44,168 nucleotides of DNA from Simkania sp. (GTDB taxonomy: Bacteria; Chlamydiota; Chlamydiia; Chlamydiales; Simkaniaceae), in the NCBI GenBank assembly GCA_027942475.1, contig JAQFVP010000009.1, positions 1 through 44,168 on the forward strand, given 5' to 3'. Position 1 is the stretch's first letter. Every line of letters starts with the position of its first letter. The position numbers were made by a program, and so were the translations under genes. The notes below the pieces were generated by a model, which worked only from the letters and a program-made list of their open reading frames with translations, had not been told where the DNA came from and ran no database searches. Below are positions 1-7,566 of this stretch, piece after piece.

Positions 1-5
1 AAGTA

Positions 6-1121
6 GTGCACTTTTTGGGTATTGGGGTGCTTTGTTTCTCTACTACGTACTCATCATTTTTTCTACTAAAAGAATTTGATCACCGGGTTTGGGGGGCCGA
101 CGGAATGAAGCTCGAGGTCTATTTTGCAGCTCCAATGTCATGTCTACTGTCATATCTATTCTGCAAACTTCGTGCATCGGTTTGGAATTCATGGGAACGC
201 ATAAAAGAAAAGTTTATGGAATGCGCAAAAGAAAGGTGTATCTCTTGGATAAAAGAGAAGGCGGGTTGCGTTACCCAAGTAGAGTTTAAGGAGAACTCAA
301 AAGAGGTGTGTATGATCCGTGCTTGTCGCATCATGCAAGAGGCTCGCCCCGCAATTGAAGAGGCCCTCCAGGGCATAAAAGCGCTTGGGCAGAGGCTAAT
401 AGATCAGCCAAAAACGGACCTATCCCACTCAAAAGAGGCGCTCCAGAACATGTACAAGGCCCTGCGTCCTATAAACAAAGCCCTGCGTCCTCTCCTGCCC
501 TTCATAACTTCCGAAGATGATCAATCCGCATTAACCAAGCGATGGCATCAATCTTGCATAAGTGAGGCTCATCGCCTCTTAGACAAGTTTTGGGACTCCA
601 AATTAATGTCCTGCCTTTTCTCTAAAGAGCGCATAAAACAGGCTCAGATTGAACTGTTGAGAAAGGCGTATGACCTCATAAGGAAGACAAGTGGGCTCTT
701 TCCCATAGAAAAAGAGCTTCTGTTTCGGATAGAAGAAATTGATCAAGCCTTATTAGAGATTGATCACTTCGAAGGGTTGATTTTCTTTCCCATGGAGCGC
801 GCTGGCACAAGAATGTTTGAGGTCGATTACTATCATCTTTTCTTGGACCTTCCCACCTTTGAGGAATTAGCAAAAAAAAAGCTCAAGAATTCAGAAGAAT
901 TCTCCAAGAGAATGAAAAAAAGAATTGTACTTCAAAACAATCCGAGCTCACTGCAAAAGAGGTGCGTAGAAATCATCTACCTGCACGTACTCGATCACGG
1001 ACTTGACTGCGACGTGCAAAACCAAATACATGAATTGTTTGAACGCGTTTCCATGCCAGCTGAACAAGAAATGATCAATTTACACAATTACATTTTTATG
1101 GGGTGGGCCAACCCTGTTTGA
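6..1121 (+). CDS. Hypothetical protein with hydrophobic N-terminus, possibly 5'-truncated
   Basis: I do not recognise this protein. The frame is open to the window edge, so the gene may begin upstream; inside the window the candidate starts are GTG at 6 and ATG at 105. Read from position 6 (371 residues), there is a hydrophobic stretch at about residues 3-21 and a second at about 38-54. The rest is soluble, strongly charged and probably mostly alpha-helical, rich in Lys, Glu, Leu and Arg, and has no motif I know. Two hydrophobic segments near the N-terminus followed by a helical domain is an arrangement seen in chlamydial inclusion-membrane (Inc) proteins, but the spacing is not typical enough to claim that. 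No Shine-Dalgarno site is clear at either start. It has no operon partner; the next gene starts about 240 bases downstream. Confidence 0.6.
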   Translation: MHFLGIGVLCFSTTYSSFFLLKEFDHRVWGADGMKLEVYFAAPMSCLLSYLFCKLRASVWNSWERIKEKFMECAKERCISWIKEKAGCVTQVEFKENSKEVCMIRACRIMQEARPAIEEALQGIKALGQRLIDQPKTDLSHSKEALQNMYKALRPINKALRPLLPFITSEDDQSALTKRWHQSCISEAHRLLDKFWDSKLMSCLFSKERIKQAQIELLRKAYDLIRKTSGLFPIEKELLFRIEEIDQALLEIDHFEGLIFFPMERAGTRMFEVDYYHLFLDLPTFEELAKKKLKNSEEFSKRMKKRIVLQNNPSSLQKRCVEIIYLHVLDHGLDCDVQNQIHELFERVSMPAEQEMINLHNYIFMGWANPV

Positions 1122-1294
1122 ACAATGACCCGAGTGAAAGTAACCTGGCTTTAGCCATGGGGCGATAGGAGTGCTCGACTGTTCAAAATAAGAAATGCTC
1201 AGACAAGTGTTAACTCAGTCCCGATTCGATTGGCAAAAATTGCGTTAATCGCGTATCGAACAACGAATTTTTTCCCGCTCTTGCTGCATTTGAA

Positions 1295-1322
1295 TTGCTA
1301 ATAGAAATGAACTTCATATGTT
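1295..1322 (+). promoter_or_regulatory. Candidate promoter for the membrane protein at 1360
   Basis: TTGCTA (1295-1300) and TATGTT (1317-1322) lie 16 bases apart, each matching the major sigma consensus at four of six positions. Transcription would begin near 1330, before the Shine-Dalgarno site at 1345-1353. This favours the ATG at 1360 over the ATG at 1318. It is a weak match. Confidence 0.3.
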
Positions 1323-1359
1323 GTTAGAATGGGAGCATGATTTCAAAAGGAAATTTTTT

Positions 1360-2028
1360 ATGCCTCTTTCTCCTGTCCCACCTGAAAACCAAACATTCGT
1401 CCACCCTTACTACAAAAAACATATCTACTTTGGCGCACTGTCAACTGCTCTGGCAATAAATAGCCTCTTCACATCTTGGGAATCGGCAAAAATTGTCGGA
1501 GCAACCACTTGTATAGGGGTTGCGTACGCCACGATCAGCGACCTTTTCATGTGCCGCTATTGCATTGAATATTTCAATGGAGGTCACAGATATAATGGAA
1601 AAAGGCTTGAGGACCGCCCAATTAGAACCTTGAATCCGAACTGGAACGCACTGATTTGGGGCATGATTTCCAGCTGGCATCTCAGCGCACTTGGAGGAAT
1701 TTTCTTAGCCGCGTTATCTCGAGTTCCTATTTCCCCTTCGATGCCAAAACTCTCAGCAAGACAGGTCATTCCAAACCTGGCAGCGGGCGCTAGTTTGCTA
1801 TTTGCCGCTACTTTCTTCCTATTTTGGAAAAAATGTCAGCTAGAAGAAAGAGAGGAACTATTTGCACATAGGATCATTGATCAAAAGCGCCCCATGCCCA
1901 GAGAGATGCAGGTGAAGTTTGAGCGCGTGAGCTGTCATAACGGATCGAGTTATGTGGGCATGGCCATCATCCTATTTATGTGCGCTACCTTTGCACTTGG
2001 GATACGCATACGCAAAGCCTACCTCTAA
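1360..2028 (+). CDS. Hypothetical multi-pass membrane protein
   Basis: An unrecognised integral membrane protein of 222 residues. I chose the ATG at 1360 because AAAAGGAAA lies about 7 bases before it; the in-frame ATG at 1318 would add 14 charged residues and has no ribosome-binding site. About five hydrophobic segments are visible (numbering from 1360): roughly residues 22-38, 44-60, 99-120, 143-162 and 188-207. A Cys-containing patch (MCRYCIEYF) follows the second segment and a basic, Glu-rich loop precedes the last. No transporter or enzyme motif is evident. It converges on rpiA with 22 bases between the stop codons and stands alone on its strand. Confidence 0.65.
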   Translation: MPLSPVPPENQTFVHPYYKKHIYFGALSTALAINSLFTSWESAKIVGATTCIGVAYATISDLFMCRYCIEYFNGGHRYNGKRLEDRPIRTLNPNWNALIWGMISSWHLSALGGIFLAALSRVPISPSMPKLSARQVIPNLAAGASLLFAATFFLFWKKCQLEEREELFAHRIIDQKRPMPREMQVKFERVSCHNGSSYVGMAIILFMCATFALGIRIRKAYL

Positions 2029-2050
2029 TTTTTAGACCGCATGTCCCAAG

Positions 2051-2728
2051 CTAATTGACTTGCACCCCTCCATCAGGCTTTCCTATGAGCACGCGCACGG
2101 GGAGGTCGAAAAAAAAACCGGTTTCGAGAACACCGGGAATCTGAATGAGCCGCTCATGGTCCTTTTTGGGATCTTTTCTCACGTCTTGAAAATGAATATC
2201 GTAGATGTAATTCCCGTTGTCCGTCTGATATGGTTTTCCATCTTCAAAAGTTCTCATCTCACCTCGATACCCCTTAAGTTGAATTTCACGCACAGTGGCA
2301 CAAAAACCAAAAGGAAGAATCTCCACGGGCAGTGGGTGCGCCCCCAATTTTTCAACTACCTTTGAATCATCGACGATGATCAGGACTTGCTTGCTCATGG
2401 CAGCCAAAATCTTTTCCCTGAGCAACGCACCACCCTTACCTTTGATCATCCGTTTGCACCCATCGATTTCGTCTGCACCATCGACTGTGATATCAAGATG
2501 GGTGGTCTTGTCCATATCTGCCCACTGAATACCCCCCTTTTTTGCTTGTTCAAAAGAGCGGTTGGAACTTGAAACAATTTTAATGCGTAGCCCAGAATTG
2601 CACCGATGGATAAGCTCCTTAATAAAATAAAACACGGTCGAACCAGTCCCCAGCCCTACAAGCATCCCATTTTTAATGTGCTCAGCCGCTCTCTTTCCCA
2701 CCGTTTTTTTTACTTGCTCAACATCCAT
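2051..2728 (-). CDS. rpiA: Ribose-5-phosphate isomerase A
   Basis: A cytoplasmic enzyme of the non-oxidative pentose phosphate pathway that interconverts ribose 5-phosphate and ribulose 5-phosphate. The 225-residue length is normal for RpiA. The phosphate-binding GTGST motif is at residues 27-31, the catalytic DGADEID at 83-89 and KGKGG at 96-100, all as in characterised RpiA. An AAAGAG sequence lies upstream of the ATG. A possible promoter sits in the 114-base gap after tyrS, so it may be transcribed separately from tyrS although both are on the minus strand. Nothing looks broken. Confidence 0.95.
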   Translation of the reverse strand: MDVEQVKKTVGKRAAEHIKNGMLVGLGTGSTVFYFIKELIHRCNSGLRIKIVSSSNRSFEQAKKGGIQWADMDKTTHLDITVDGADEIDGCKRMIKGKGGALLREKILAAMSKQVLIIVDDSKVVEKLGAHPLPVEILPFGFCATVREIQLKGYRGEMRTFEDGKPYQTDNGNYIYDIHFQDVRKDPKKDHERLIQIPGVLETGFFFDLPVRVLIGKPDGGVQVN

Positions 2729-2790
2729 CTATTTTTCTCTTTACGCAAAGTGGTTTTTCTTAAAGGTAAGTAAAGACTATTTTTCCCCTC

Positions 2791-2819
2791 AACATACGGA
2801 AAAGCCTTCCACTTGTCGA
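2791..2819 (-). promoter_or_regulatory. Candidate promoter for rpiA
   Basis: On the minus strand TCGACA (-35, five of six consensus bases) and TATGTT (-10, four of six) are separated by exactly 17 bases, about 65 bases before the rpiA start. It lies in the short gap between tyrS and rpiA. Confidence 0.45.
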
Positions 2820-2842
2820 GAGGAGAAAAAACAAACGGATGA

Positions 2843-4126
2843 TCAAATGCTCGTTTCGATGAGCATTTTTTTCTTTTTCCCCATCCCCATCAGCAAATAG
2901 CGCCCCCCGATGAGATGATCAGAAGAAATGACAAAAGTTGGGCTCTTTACTGTTTGGTTATTGAGGTAAGCCCCTCTATTTTTAATGAGCCGCTGCACTT
3001 CCCCCTTGCTCGATACAAAACCCGCCTTTACGAGGACATCTGTGTACTTTTTGTGTATTACTTCCCCCGATGGAAGGAGGGCATGCGGCACATACCGGGC
3101 AATTTCTTGTAAAACTTTCGAGTCGAGGGGGGTTTTTGATCCCGGCATTAACCCCTCTGTAACACGCAGTGCCAACTCTAATCCTTCTTTCCCGTGCACA
3201 AATTGGGTTACTTCTTGCGCCAACCTTTTTTGGGCTTCAAAAGGGTGGAACTGCTTTGATCGAATCGCATTTTCATAACCTATGATTTCCTTCATATTGA
3301 TCAATGTAAGCAATCGCATCAAGTTGATCACATCATCATCGGACACTCGAATGAGATACTGATACAGTTGGTAAGGGGATGTTTTTTGGGGATCGAGCCA
3401 GATCACTTCCCCTTCACTTTTCCCAAATTTTTGCCCATCACTGCGGGTTAACAGGGGATAAGTCATCCCAAAAACTGAGGCTCCACACAGTTTGCGCGTT
3501 AATTCAATTCCCGCCGTTATGTTTCCCCACTGATCACTGCCGCCTATCTGTAGACACACCCCTTTTTCCCGATGCAAATGGTAAAAATCAAAGCCTTGCA
3601 AAACCTGATAGGAAAATTCAGTAAAACTGATCCCCTCCTCTGAGTCGATTCTAGAGCGAACGCTATCCTTGCCAAGCATCGGTCCCAAGCGAAAATGTTT
3701 CCCAATATCGCGCAAAAATTCAATCACCGAATAGGAAGAAAGCCAATCATCGTTGTCAACCACTTGGCAATGCGTCTTTGGATGAAAGAGATCTAAGTAT
3801 TTTTTGAGCTGGTCTTCAATCTTTTGTACATTTTTTCGAAGCAATTTTTCGTGAATGAGGGGGCGTTCCACGTTCTTTCCCGAGGGATCACCAATTTTCC
3901 CCGTACCCCCGCCCACAACAACAACAGGGCTGTGTCCATATTTTTGAAACCAGGTGAGGGCTACAATGCCAATGAGATGGCCCAGATGCAGACTATCGGC
4001 GGTTGGGTCAAAGCCAATGTACAAGCTAAGGGGAGACTTGGCTCTTGTGCGCAGCTCATCATTTGATATTGCATCGATGAAACCCCGTTTTTCTAAAGCA
4101 TCTATTACCGTCTCTAAAGAGTTCAC
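2843..4126 (-). CDS. tyrS: Tyrosyl-tRNA synthetase
   Basis: A class I aminoacyl-tRNA synthetase that charges tRNA-Tyr. The 427-residue length fits bacterial TyrS. The HIGH-type motif is HLGH at residues 47-50, the tyrosine-site region LQIGGSDQWGN is at 192-202, and the KMSKS-type motif is KFGKS at 233-237. The last 80 or so residues are the S4-like RNA-binding domain. The start is a GTG whose first bases overlap the stop of the upstream gene (GTGA, 4 bases), so translation is probably coupled. The C-terminus ends in a basic run (MGKKKKM) and the last codons form a small hairpin with the strand beyond. Confidence 0.96.
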   Translation of the reverse strand: MNSLETVIDALEKRGFIDAISNDELRTRAKSPLSLYIGFDPTADSLHLGHLIGIVALTWFQKYGHSPVVVVGGGTGKIGDPSGKNVERPLIHEKLLRKNVQKIEDQLKKYLDLFHPKTHCQVVDNDDWLSSYSVIEFLRDIGKHFRLGPMLGKDSVRSRIDSEEGISFTEFSYQVLQGFDFYHLHREKGVCLQIGGSDQWGNITAGIELTRKLCGASVFGMTYPLLTRSDGQKFGKSEGEVIWLDPQKTSPYQLYQYLIRVSDDDVINLMRLLTLINMKEIIGYENAIRSKQFHPFEAQKRLAQEVTQFVHGKEGLELALRVTEGLMPGSKTPLDSKVLQEIARYVPHALLPSGEVIHKKYTDVLVKAGFVSSKGEVQRLIKNRGAYLNNQTVKSPTFVISSDHLIGGRYLLMGMGKKKKMLIETSI

Positions 4127-4473
4127 TTGAGCATCTCGTTTTGCACTCTAAAAGGCACTGCACAACTTTTTGTCGGCTTGGGGACATTTTGATCGAGAAA
4201 TTTTTTGAGGCGAAGGGAAAACTGAGAAACTTTTTGGCTGAGCTTCGCGGCATTGCGATTTTCGTCAAACAGGGAGACAGCTTTGGATTTGAGCATTACT
4301 CGACAGTGGGCGTGAAGACAGATCCAACGATGAATTTCGCGAGATTTTTTTTCTAAAGCCTGAGGTGTGATGCTTTGGTCCATTTCCCGCAGCCGTTTTT
4401 GGAGTTTTTCACGAATTTTTTTGGTCCTCAGCTTTTCCTCTGCGGGCAGCTTAGACTGATGTTTATCTCTCAT
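4123..4473 (-). CDS. Small basic hypothetical protein upstream of tyrS
   Basis: Not recognised with confidence. From the ATG at 4473 it is 116 residues, very basic and probably helical; a GTG at 4512 could add 13 residues but looks less likely. The stretch from about residue 11 to 75 (LRTKKIREKLQKRLREM followed by KKSREIHRWIC and AVSLFDENR) loosely resembles the N-terminal half of 5-formyltetrahydrofolate cyclo-ligase. The remainder does not, and that family is near 190 residues long, so this could be a truncated derivative or an unrelated protein. It overlaps tyrS by 4 bases (GTGA), which argues for a translated, co-expressed gene. Confidence 0.5.
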   Translation of the reverse strand: MRDKHQSKLPAEEKLRTKKIREKLQKRLREMDQSITPQALEKKSREIHRWICLHAHCRVMLKSKAVSLFDENRNAAKLSQKVSQFSLRLKKFLDQNVPKPTKSCAVPFRVQNEMLK

Positions 4474-4656
4474 ACACTCTCTGTATCCAGGATTTCCCCT
4501 TATGCAAGGCACTAGGATTACACATTATTTTTCAAAAATAAAGAAAAAACTGCATTTGAAAGAATCCAGCGACGAAAACATCTAAACAGATGTTGAGTGC
4601 AACAATGCACTGGGATTTTTATCCGCAGGCCAGAGCCCGTGACGCACTCTTTTTCT

Positions 4657-6474
4657 TTACGCAAAAGATTTCATTTCGGATGCAAAGCGCTCGATAAGCA
4701 AGCTAAAGCGGCATAAAAGCATTTCAATCGGCTTTTTGCTCTGCATGTCTACGCCCACCCCCTTTAGTAGAGCAAGGGGAGGCTGACTCGATCCAGATGA
4801 AAGCATGTGCATATAGGCATCTTTGCCTATCTGTCCTCCTTGTAACACTTGATCAGCCAAAACATTAGCTGCACTTGCCCCCGTGGCATATTGATAAACA
4901 TAAAAATTATAATAAAAATGGGGGATACGGAGAAACTCAACACTGATCTCGGGATCTAAATGGAGATAGGGGCCGTAGTAGTGCTTTTGGATTTTTTGAT
5001 ATATCTGCTTGCATATCATCGGGGTTAAACAAACGTTTTTTTCAACTAAACTATGAATTTCCAGTTCAAATTGCGCAAATTGTGTTTGTCTAAACAATGT
5101 GGAGCAGATGTCATTGATTTTCTGATGTAAAAGATAGCATCTTTCTTGCGGCGATTCCGCTCGATTGAGCAAGTGGAAAAATAGTAAATCTTCATGGAAA
5201 ATTGAAGCAATTTCAGCGAGAAATATCGGGTATTCCGAATACTGATACGGTTGGTGTTCGTGACTAAAATAAGAGTGCATGCTATGCCCCGCTTCGTGAG
5301 CAAGAATCATGAGACACCGCAGGGTCTTGGAAAAGTTCATCAAGATATAGGGAGGGGTTTTATAACAATGGCTCGAATAAGCGCCGGAGCGTTTTCCTTT
5401 GTTTTCCCACACATCCACCCAGCGCCACTCACCCAATCCTTTTTCTAACACTTGTTGGTACTCAGAGCCCATCACTGCAACCGATTCTATTACTGCCGCT
5501 TTAGCCTCCTCGTACGAATACTTTTTCTCCCAGTCGGGAACGAGCGATACGTGCAAATCGTAACAATGTAGCTCATCAAAGCCCAAAAACTGTTTGCGCA
5601 GCTCGATATACTGGTGCAAGCGGTGCATATTTTCCCCCACTGTTTCGATCAAAGTGTGGTATACATCTGCACTGATTTGATTGGGGACCAAGGCCGCATG
5701 CATCGCAGAGGGATAATTCCTCATTTTCGCTTTAAAGACCTGGGACTGTACGTGCCCGTTGATCAGCTCACAAATGGTATTTTCAAGCTGTTTGTACTGT
5801 GTGTGGAGTTGGACAAACGCATTTTTCCTCAAAGTGCGGTCCCTCGATTGCATATAAAGAGAGTAGGAAGCATAGGAAAGGGGTTTTTTCTCTCCGCTTT
5901 CCGTTTGAATGTCTTGAAATGTGAGATCCCCATCGTTGAGCAAATGGAAGGCTCTTTGTGACGTTTCAAGCGGTTTTTCTGCCGCAGATAAAAGGGATTC
6001 TTGTTCTATGGAAAGAGTATGTGGCTTGAGTGCATATATTTTTTTCAAGTAGACGGCATACTCTTTTAGCACTGGAGCTTCCAAAAAATGCTCTAAGCTC
6101 TGGGCATCTAATTGCAAGATTTCCGGCTCAATCCAAGAGGTTTGATTTTTATATTCGTGATACAGCGAGCTGATCCGATTATAGGCATCTTTGTTTTGTG
6201 GGTGCAATACATCTTGATCATGAACGAGTCGAGCATAAGTGTAGAGCTTCATTAACCGAATCTCGAGATCAAAGAGCAGTGCGAAGAGCTCGGCTAAACT
6301 CTCGGGGCGGCCTCGCAGTCTGTTTTGATATTTTTGAATCGCAGACAGGCAGCTCAGAGATCCTCGCTTGTCTACCAGAGATTGGTATTCCCGCTGCCAC
6401 TCATCTAAGCTAGGGTAGATAGGGGTTAGGTCCCACTTGTAGTGCTCGGGAATGTCAGCTCTATCTCTTAGCAT
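4657..6474 (-). CDS. pepF: Oligoendopeptidase F family metallopeptidase (M3B)
   Basis: A cytoplasmic zinc endopeptidase that cuts short peptides, probably in peptide turnover. The 605-residue length is typical of PepF. The zinc-binding HExxH motif is seen as HEAGH near residues 392-396, preceded by the usual hydrophobic LMILA, with the downstream Glu ligand in FLAEIASIFHE about 25 residues later. The gene starts with ATG behind GAGGAGA at a spacing of 7 bases, a strong ribosome-binding site. It stands alone on the minus strand, about 145 bases upstream of the small gene that precedes tyrS. Confidence 0.95.
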   Translation of the reverse strand: MLRDRADIPEHYKWDLTPIYPSLDEWQREYQSLVDKRGSLSCLSAIQKYQNRLRGRPESLAELFALLFDLEIRLMKLYTYARLVHDQDVLHPQNKDAYNRISSLYHEYKNQTSWIEPEILQLDAQSLEHFLEAPVLKEYAVYLKKIYALKPHTLSIEQESLLSAAEKPLETSQRAFHLLNDGDLTFQDIQTESGEKKPLSYASYSLYMQSRDRTLRKNAFVQLHTQYKQLENTICELINGHVQSQVFKAKMRNYPSAMHAALVPNQISADVYHTLIETVGENMHRLHQYIELRKQFLGFDELHCYDLHVSLVPDWEKKYSYEEAKAAVIESVAVMGSEYQQVLEKGLGEWRWVDVWENKGKRSGAYSSHCYKTPPYILMNFSKTLRCLMILAHEAGHSMHSYFSHEHQPYQYSEYPIFLAEIASIFHEDLLFFHLLNRAESPQERCYLLHQKINDICSTLFRQTQFAQFELEIHSLVEKNVCLTPMICKQIYQKIQKHYYGPYLHLDPEISVEFLRIPHFYYNFYVYQYATGASAANVLADQVLQGGQIGKDAYMHMLSSGSSQPPLALLKGVGVDMQSKKPIEMLLCRFSLLIERFASEMKSFA

Positions 6475-6496
6475 TTACCTATCTCCTCAATTAAAA

Positions 6497-6546
6497 CTGC
6501 TAAAATAGCAGAGCATAATCTATAACAACCCTCAGCTTTACATCAA
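6497..6546 (-). promoter_or_regulatory. Candidate pepF promoter and 5'-leader hairpin
   Basis: On the minus strand TTGATG (6541-6546) and TATAGA (6519-6524) are 16 bases apart, each matching four of six consensus positions. Just downstream, in the presumed leader at 6497-6511, a perfect inverted repeat CTGCTA-N3-TAGCAG could fold. The hairpin is directly visible; the promoter is a weak assignment. Confidence 0.35.
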
Positions 6547-6672
6547 CACAAACCCGGCAGTAGCAGCAATCAGACTTTTGTTTTGCGCTTTCACTGCACT
6601 GATCTGCGCGACCAGTTTCTTTGGAAATTTCAGATCATTGATCCTATTGACCAGATCCAGGGCTTTTTTCAA
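6538..6672 (-). CDS. Possible 44-residue ORF or gene remnant next to pepF
   Basis: From a TTG at 6672 to TAA at 6538 there is a 44-codon frame with coding-like composition: a Lys/Leu helix (LKKALDLVNRINDLKF), then LVAQISAVKAQ, and a hydrophobic end. An in-frame stop directly precedes the TTG and no Shine-Dalgarno site is visible. Its 5' end coincides exactly with the start of the direct repeat at 6673. The simplest reading is the tail of an older gene cut off when the repeat arrived. A true micro-protein is the alternative. Confidence 0.25.
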   Translation of the reverse strand: MKKALDLVNRINDLKFPKKLVAQISAVKAQNKSLIAATAGFVLM

Positions 6673-6769
6673 TTAAGGAAAATAAGGGGAGCAAGCGCTT
6701 GGTTTTTTTGAAAGCGCCTGCTGTTTGATAAGGTAATTTCAAGTCCAAGGAATGATTTCAATCTAATGG
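6673..6769. repeat. Direct repeat R1, copy 1 (partner 7471-7566)
   Basis: About 97 bases aligning with 7471-7566 at roughly 80% identity by eye. Both copies contain an imperfect inverted repeat (AGCAAGCGCTT paired with AAGCGCCTGCT here), followed on the plus strand by a shared AATTTCAA segment and TTTCAATCTAATG. On the minus strand each copy begins with the last codons of a family gene (L-D-stop) and continues into its 3' flank. It therefore marks the end of a lost coiled-coil family member whose tail reads S-P-L-D-stop at about 6758-6770. Confidence 0.75.
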
Positions 6770-6780
6770 ACTTGGTTTTT

Positions 6781-6966
6781 CTAATTTTCTAAGAAGGAAG
6801 AACAATCGTGAAAGATCTCGTTGTTGTCAGCAGTAGAATCTGCTTTTGGAGAGGGCAAGCCATGAAACATAGCCTTGATCACGAAGGACCGGATTGTGTT
6901 TTTTTCCTTCTGCAGGACTAAGTGTTCAAAGGTCAGCTTGAGATGTTCATTGGACTTCATTTTCAA
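6781..6966 (-). CDS. Doubtful small ORF in the decayed family region
   Basis: A 61-codon frame with ATG start and no convincing ribosome-binding site. The product is charged and unlike anything I recognise. It sits exactly where a member of the coiled-coil family would be expected: an AT-rich family spacer lies upstream (about 6989-7040) and a family 3' end lies just downstream (R1). It may be a degraded member or chance coding. I see no clear similarity to the intact gene at 7556-8299. Confidence 0.25.
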   Translation of the reverse strand: MKMKSNEHLKLTFEHLVLQKEKNTIRSFVIKAMFHGLPSPKADSTADNNEIFHDCSSFLEN

Positions 6967-6988
6967 CTTAAGTAATATTCGTTTTTTC

Positions 6989-7202
6989 TATTTATTTCAA
7001 TTTGTAATTACTTTTTAACAAAAAAAATAATAAGAGATTATAACCGATAAAATTGGAAATTTTATTTTGCAATAGATTTCAAACAAAAATCGAGAATGTC
7101 TCGGTGCATTTTTTTATTCTGATGCCCGTCTAAAATCCCAAAACCTCCATTTACTCTTATCTGTCATTCACCCTATTAATTTAGCCATAAAGTGAAATTT
7201 TT
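6989..7202. repeat. Repeat R2, copy 1: AT-rich spacer plus family 3' end (partner 8908-9116)
   Basis: The stretch is a diverged copy of 8908-9116. Landmarks shared in order are TTTATTT(C/T)AATTTGTA, TTTTTAACAAA, TTTCAAACAAAA, then the coding tail ending in TTATTCT(G/A)ATGC and CCATAAAGTGAAATT or CTATAAAGTGAAATT. The first 50 bases recur a third time at about 8399-8448. In minus-strand order each full copy reads: gene tail, stop codon, AT-rich spacer. Confidence 0.7.
7114..7202 (-). pseudogene. Broken 3' end of a coiled-coil family member
   Basis: On the minus strand this reads KFHFMAKLIG-stop-MT, then DKSKWRFWDFRRASE and a stop. It parallels the remnant at 9019-9118 (FHFIAKPMG, then NKWTFWGSKRALE-stop). 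A TGA interrupts the frame where the other copy has Trp, and no upstream coding region survives. It is one of at least four decayed relatives of the gene at 7556-8299 in this zone. Confidence 0.6.
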
Positions 7203-7470
7203 CCGTTTTCATGAGTTATAGATCCGACTTAAAAAGGTTATAGCAATTAATAAAAAAGCAAATCATTCATAACACGTATTATCGAAATTTTGACAACTTT
7301 CGCAAACCGATTGTTGGATTTTTACAGTTCAGCAATAGGATCCTCTCACCATTAACGATGCAGATACGATCACGGGCAAAGTGGCTGAAGTAAGAGTATT
7401 TTTGCGCATTCTCTTTTTCTAACATAAAGCACTGCTTGGATAGAGAACGAGTGTAAGATCAAATCTTATT
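7203..7470. other. Gene-free stretch between family remnants
   Basis: I see no convincing gene or RNA here. A minus-strand frame around 7260-7420 (with FARDRICIVNGERI) has a faint look of an ABC-ATPase tail, but it is short and has no start. Near the right end, 7449-7475 resembles about 29811-29838 downstream of the A-family gene (GAGTGTAAG, TCAA, TCTT, TTTA at matching spacing). Confidence 0.5.
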
Positions 7471-7566
7471 TTAAGGCAAATAAGGGCAGCAAGCGCTTGG
7501 CTTGTTTTGGAAACGCTTGCTGTTTGACATGTAATTTCAAATCCAAAGACTCATTTCAATCTAATG
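7471..7566. repeat. Direct repeat R1, copy 2, with stem-loop
   Basis: This copy holds the last codons of the intact coiled-coil gene and its 3' flank. AGCAAGCGCTT and AAACGCTTGCT form an 11-bp stem with one mismatch about 30 bases past the stop codon, in the position of a transcription terminator. There is no clear U-run on the minus strand, so terminator function is uncertain. Confidence 0.7.

Noticed and set aside
2845..2868. Hairpin AAATGCTC-N8-GAGCATTT followed by T-rich sequence on the plus strand
   Set aside because: It looks like a plus-strand terminator, but there is no plus-strand gene upstream; it coincides with the last codons of tyrS on the minus strand, where no U-run follows.
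7260..7420. Possible ABC-ATPase tail on the minus strand (FARDRICIVNGERI)
   Set aside because: The match is short, has no Walker or signature motif and no start codon; chance similarity cannot be excluded.
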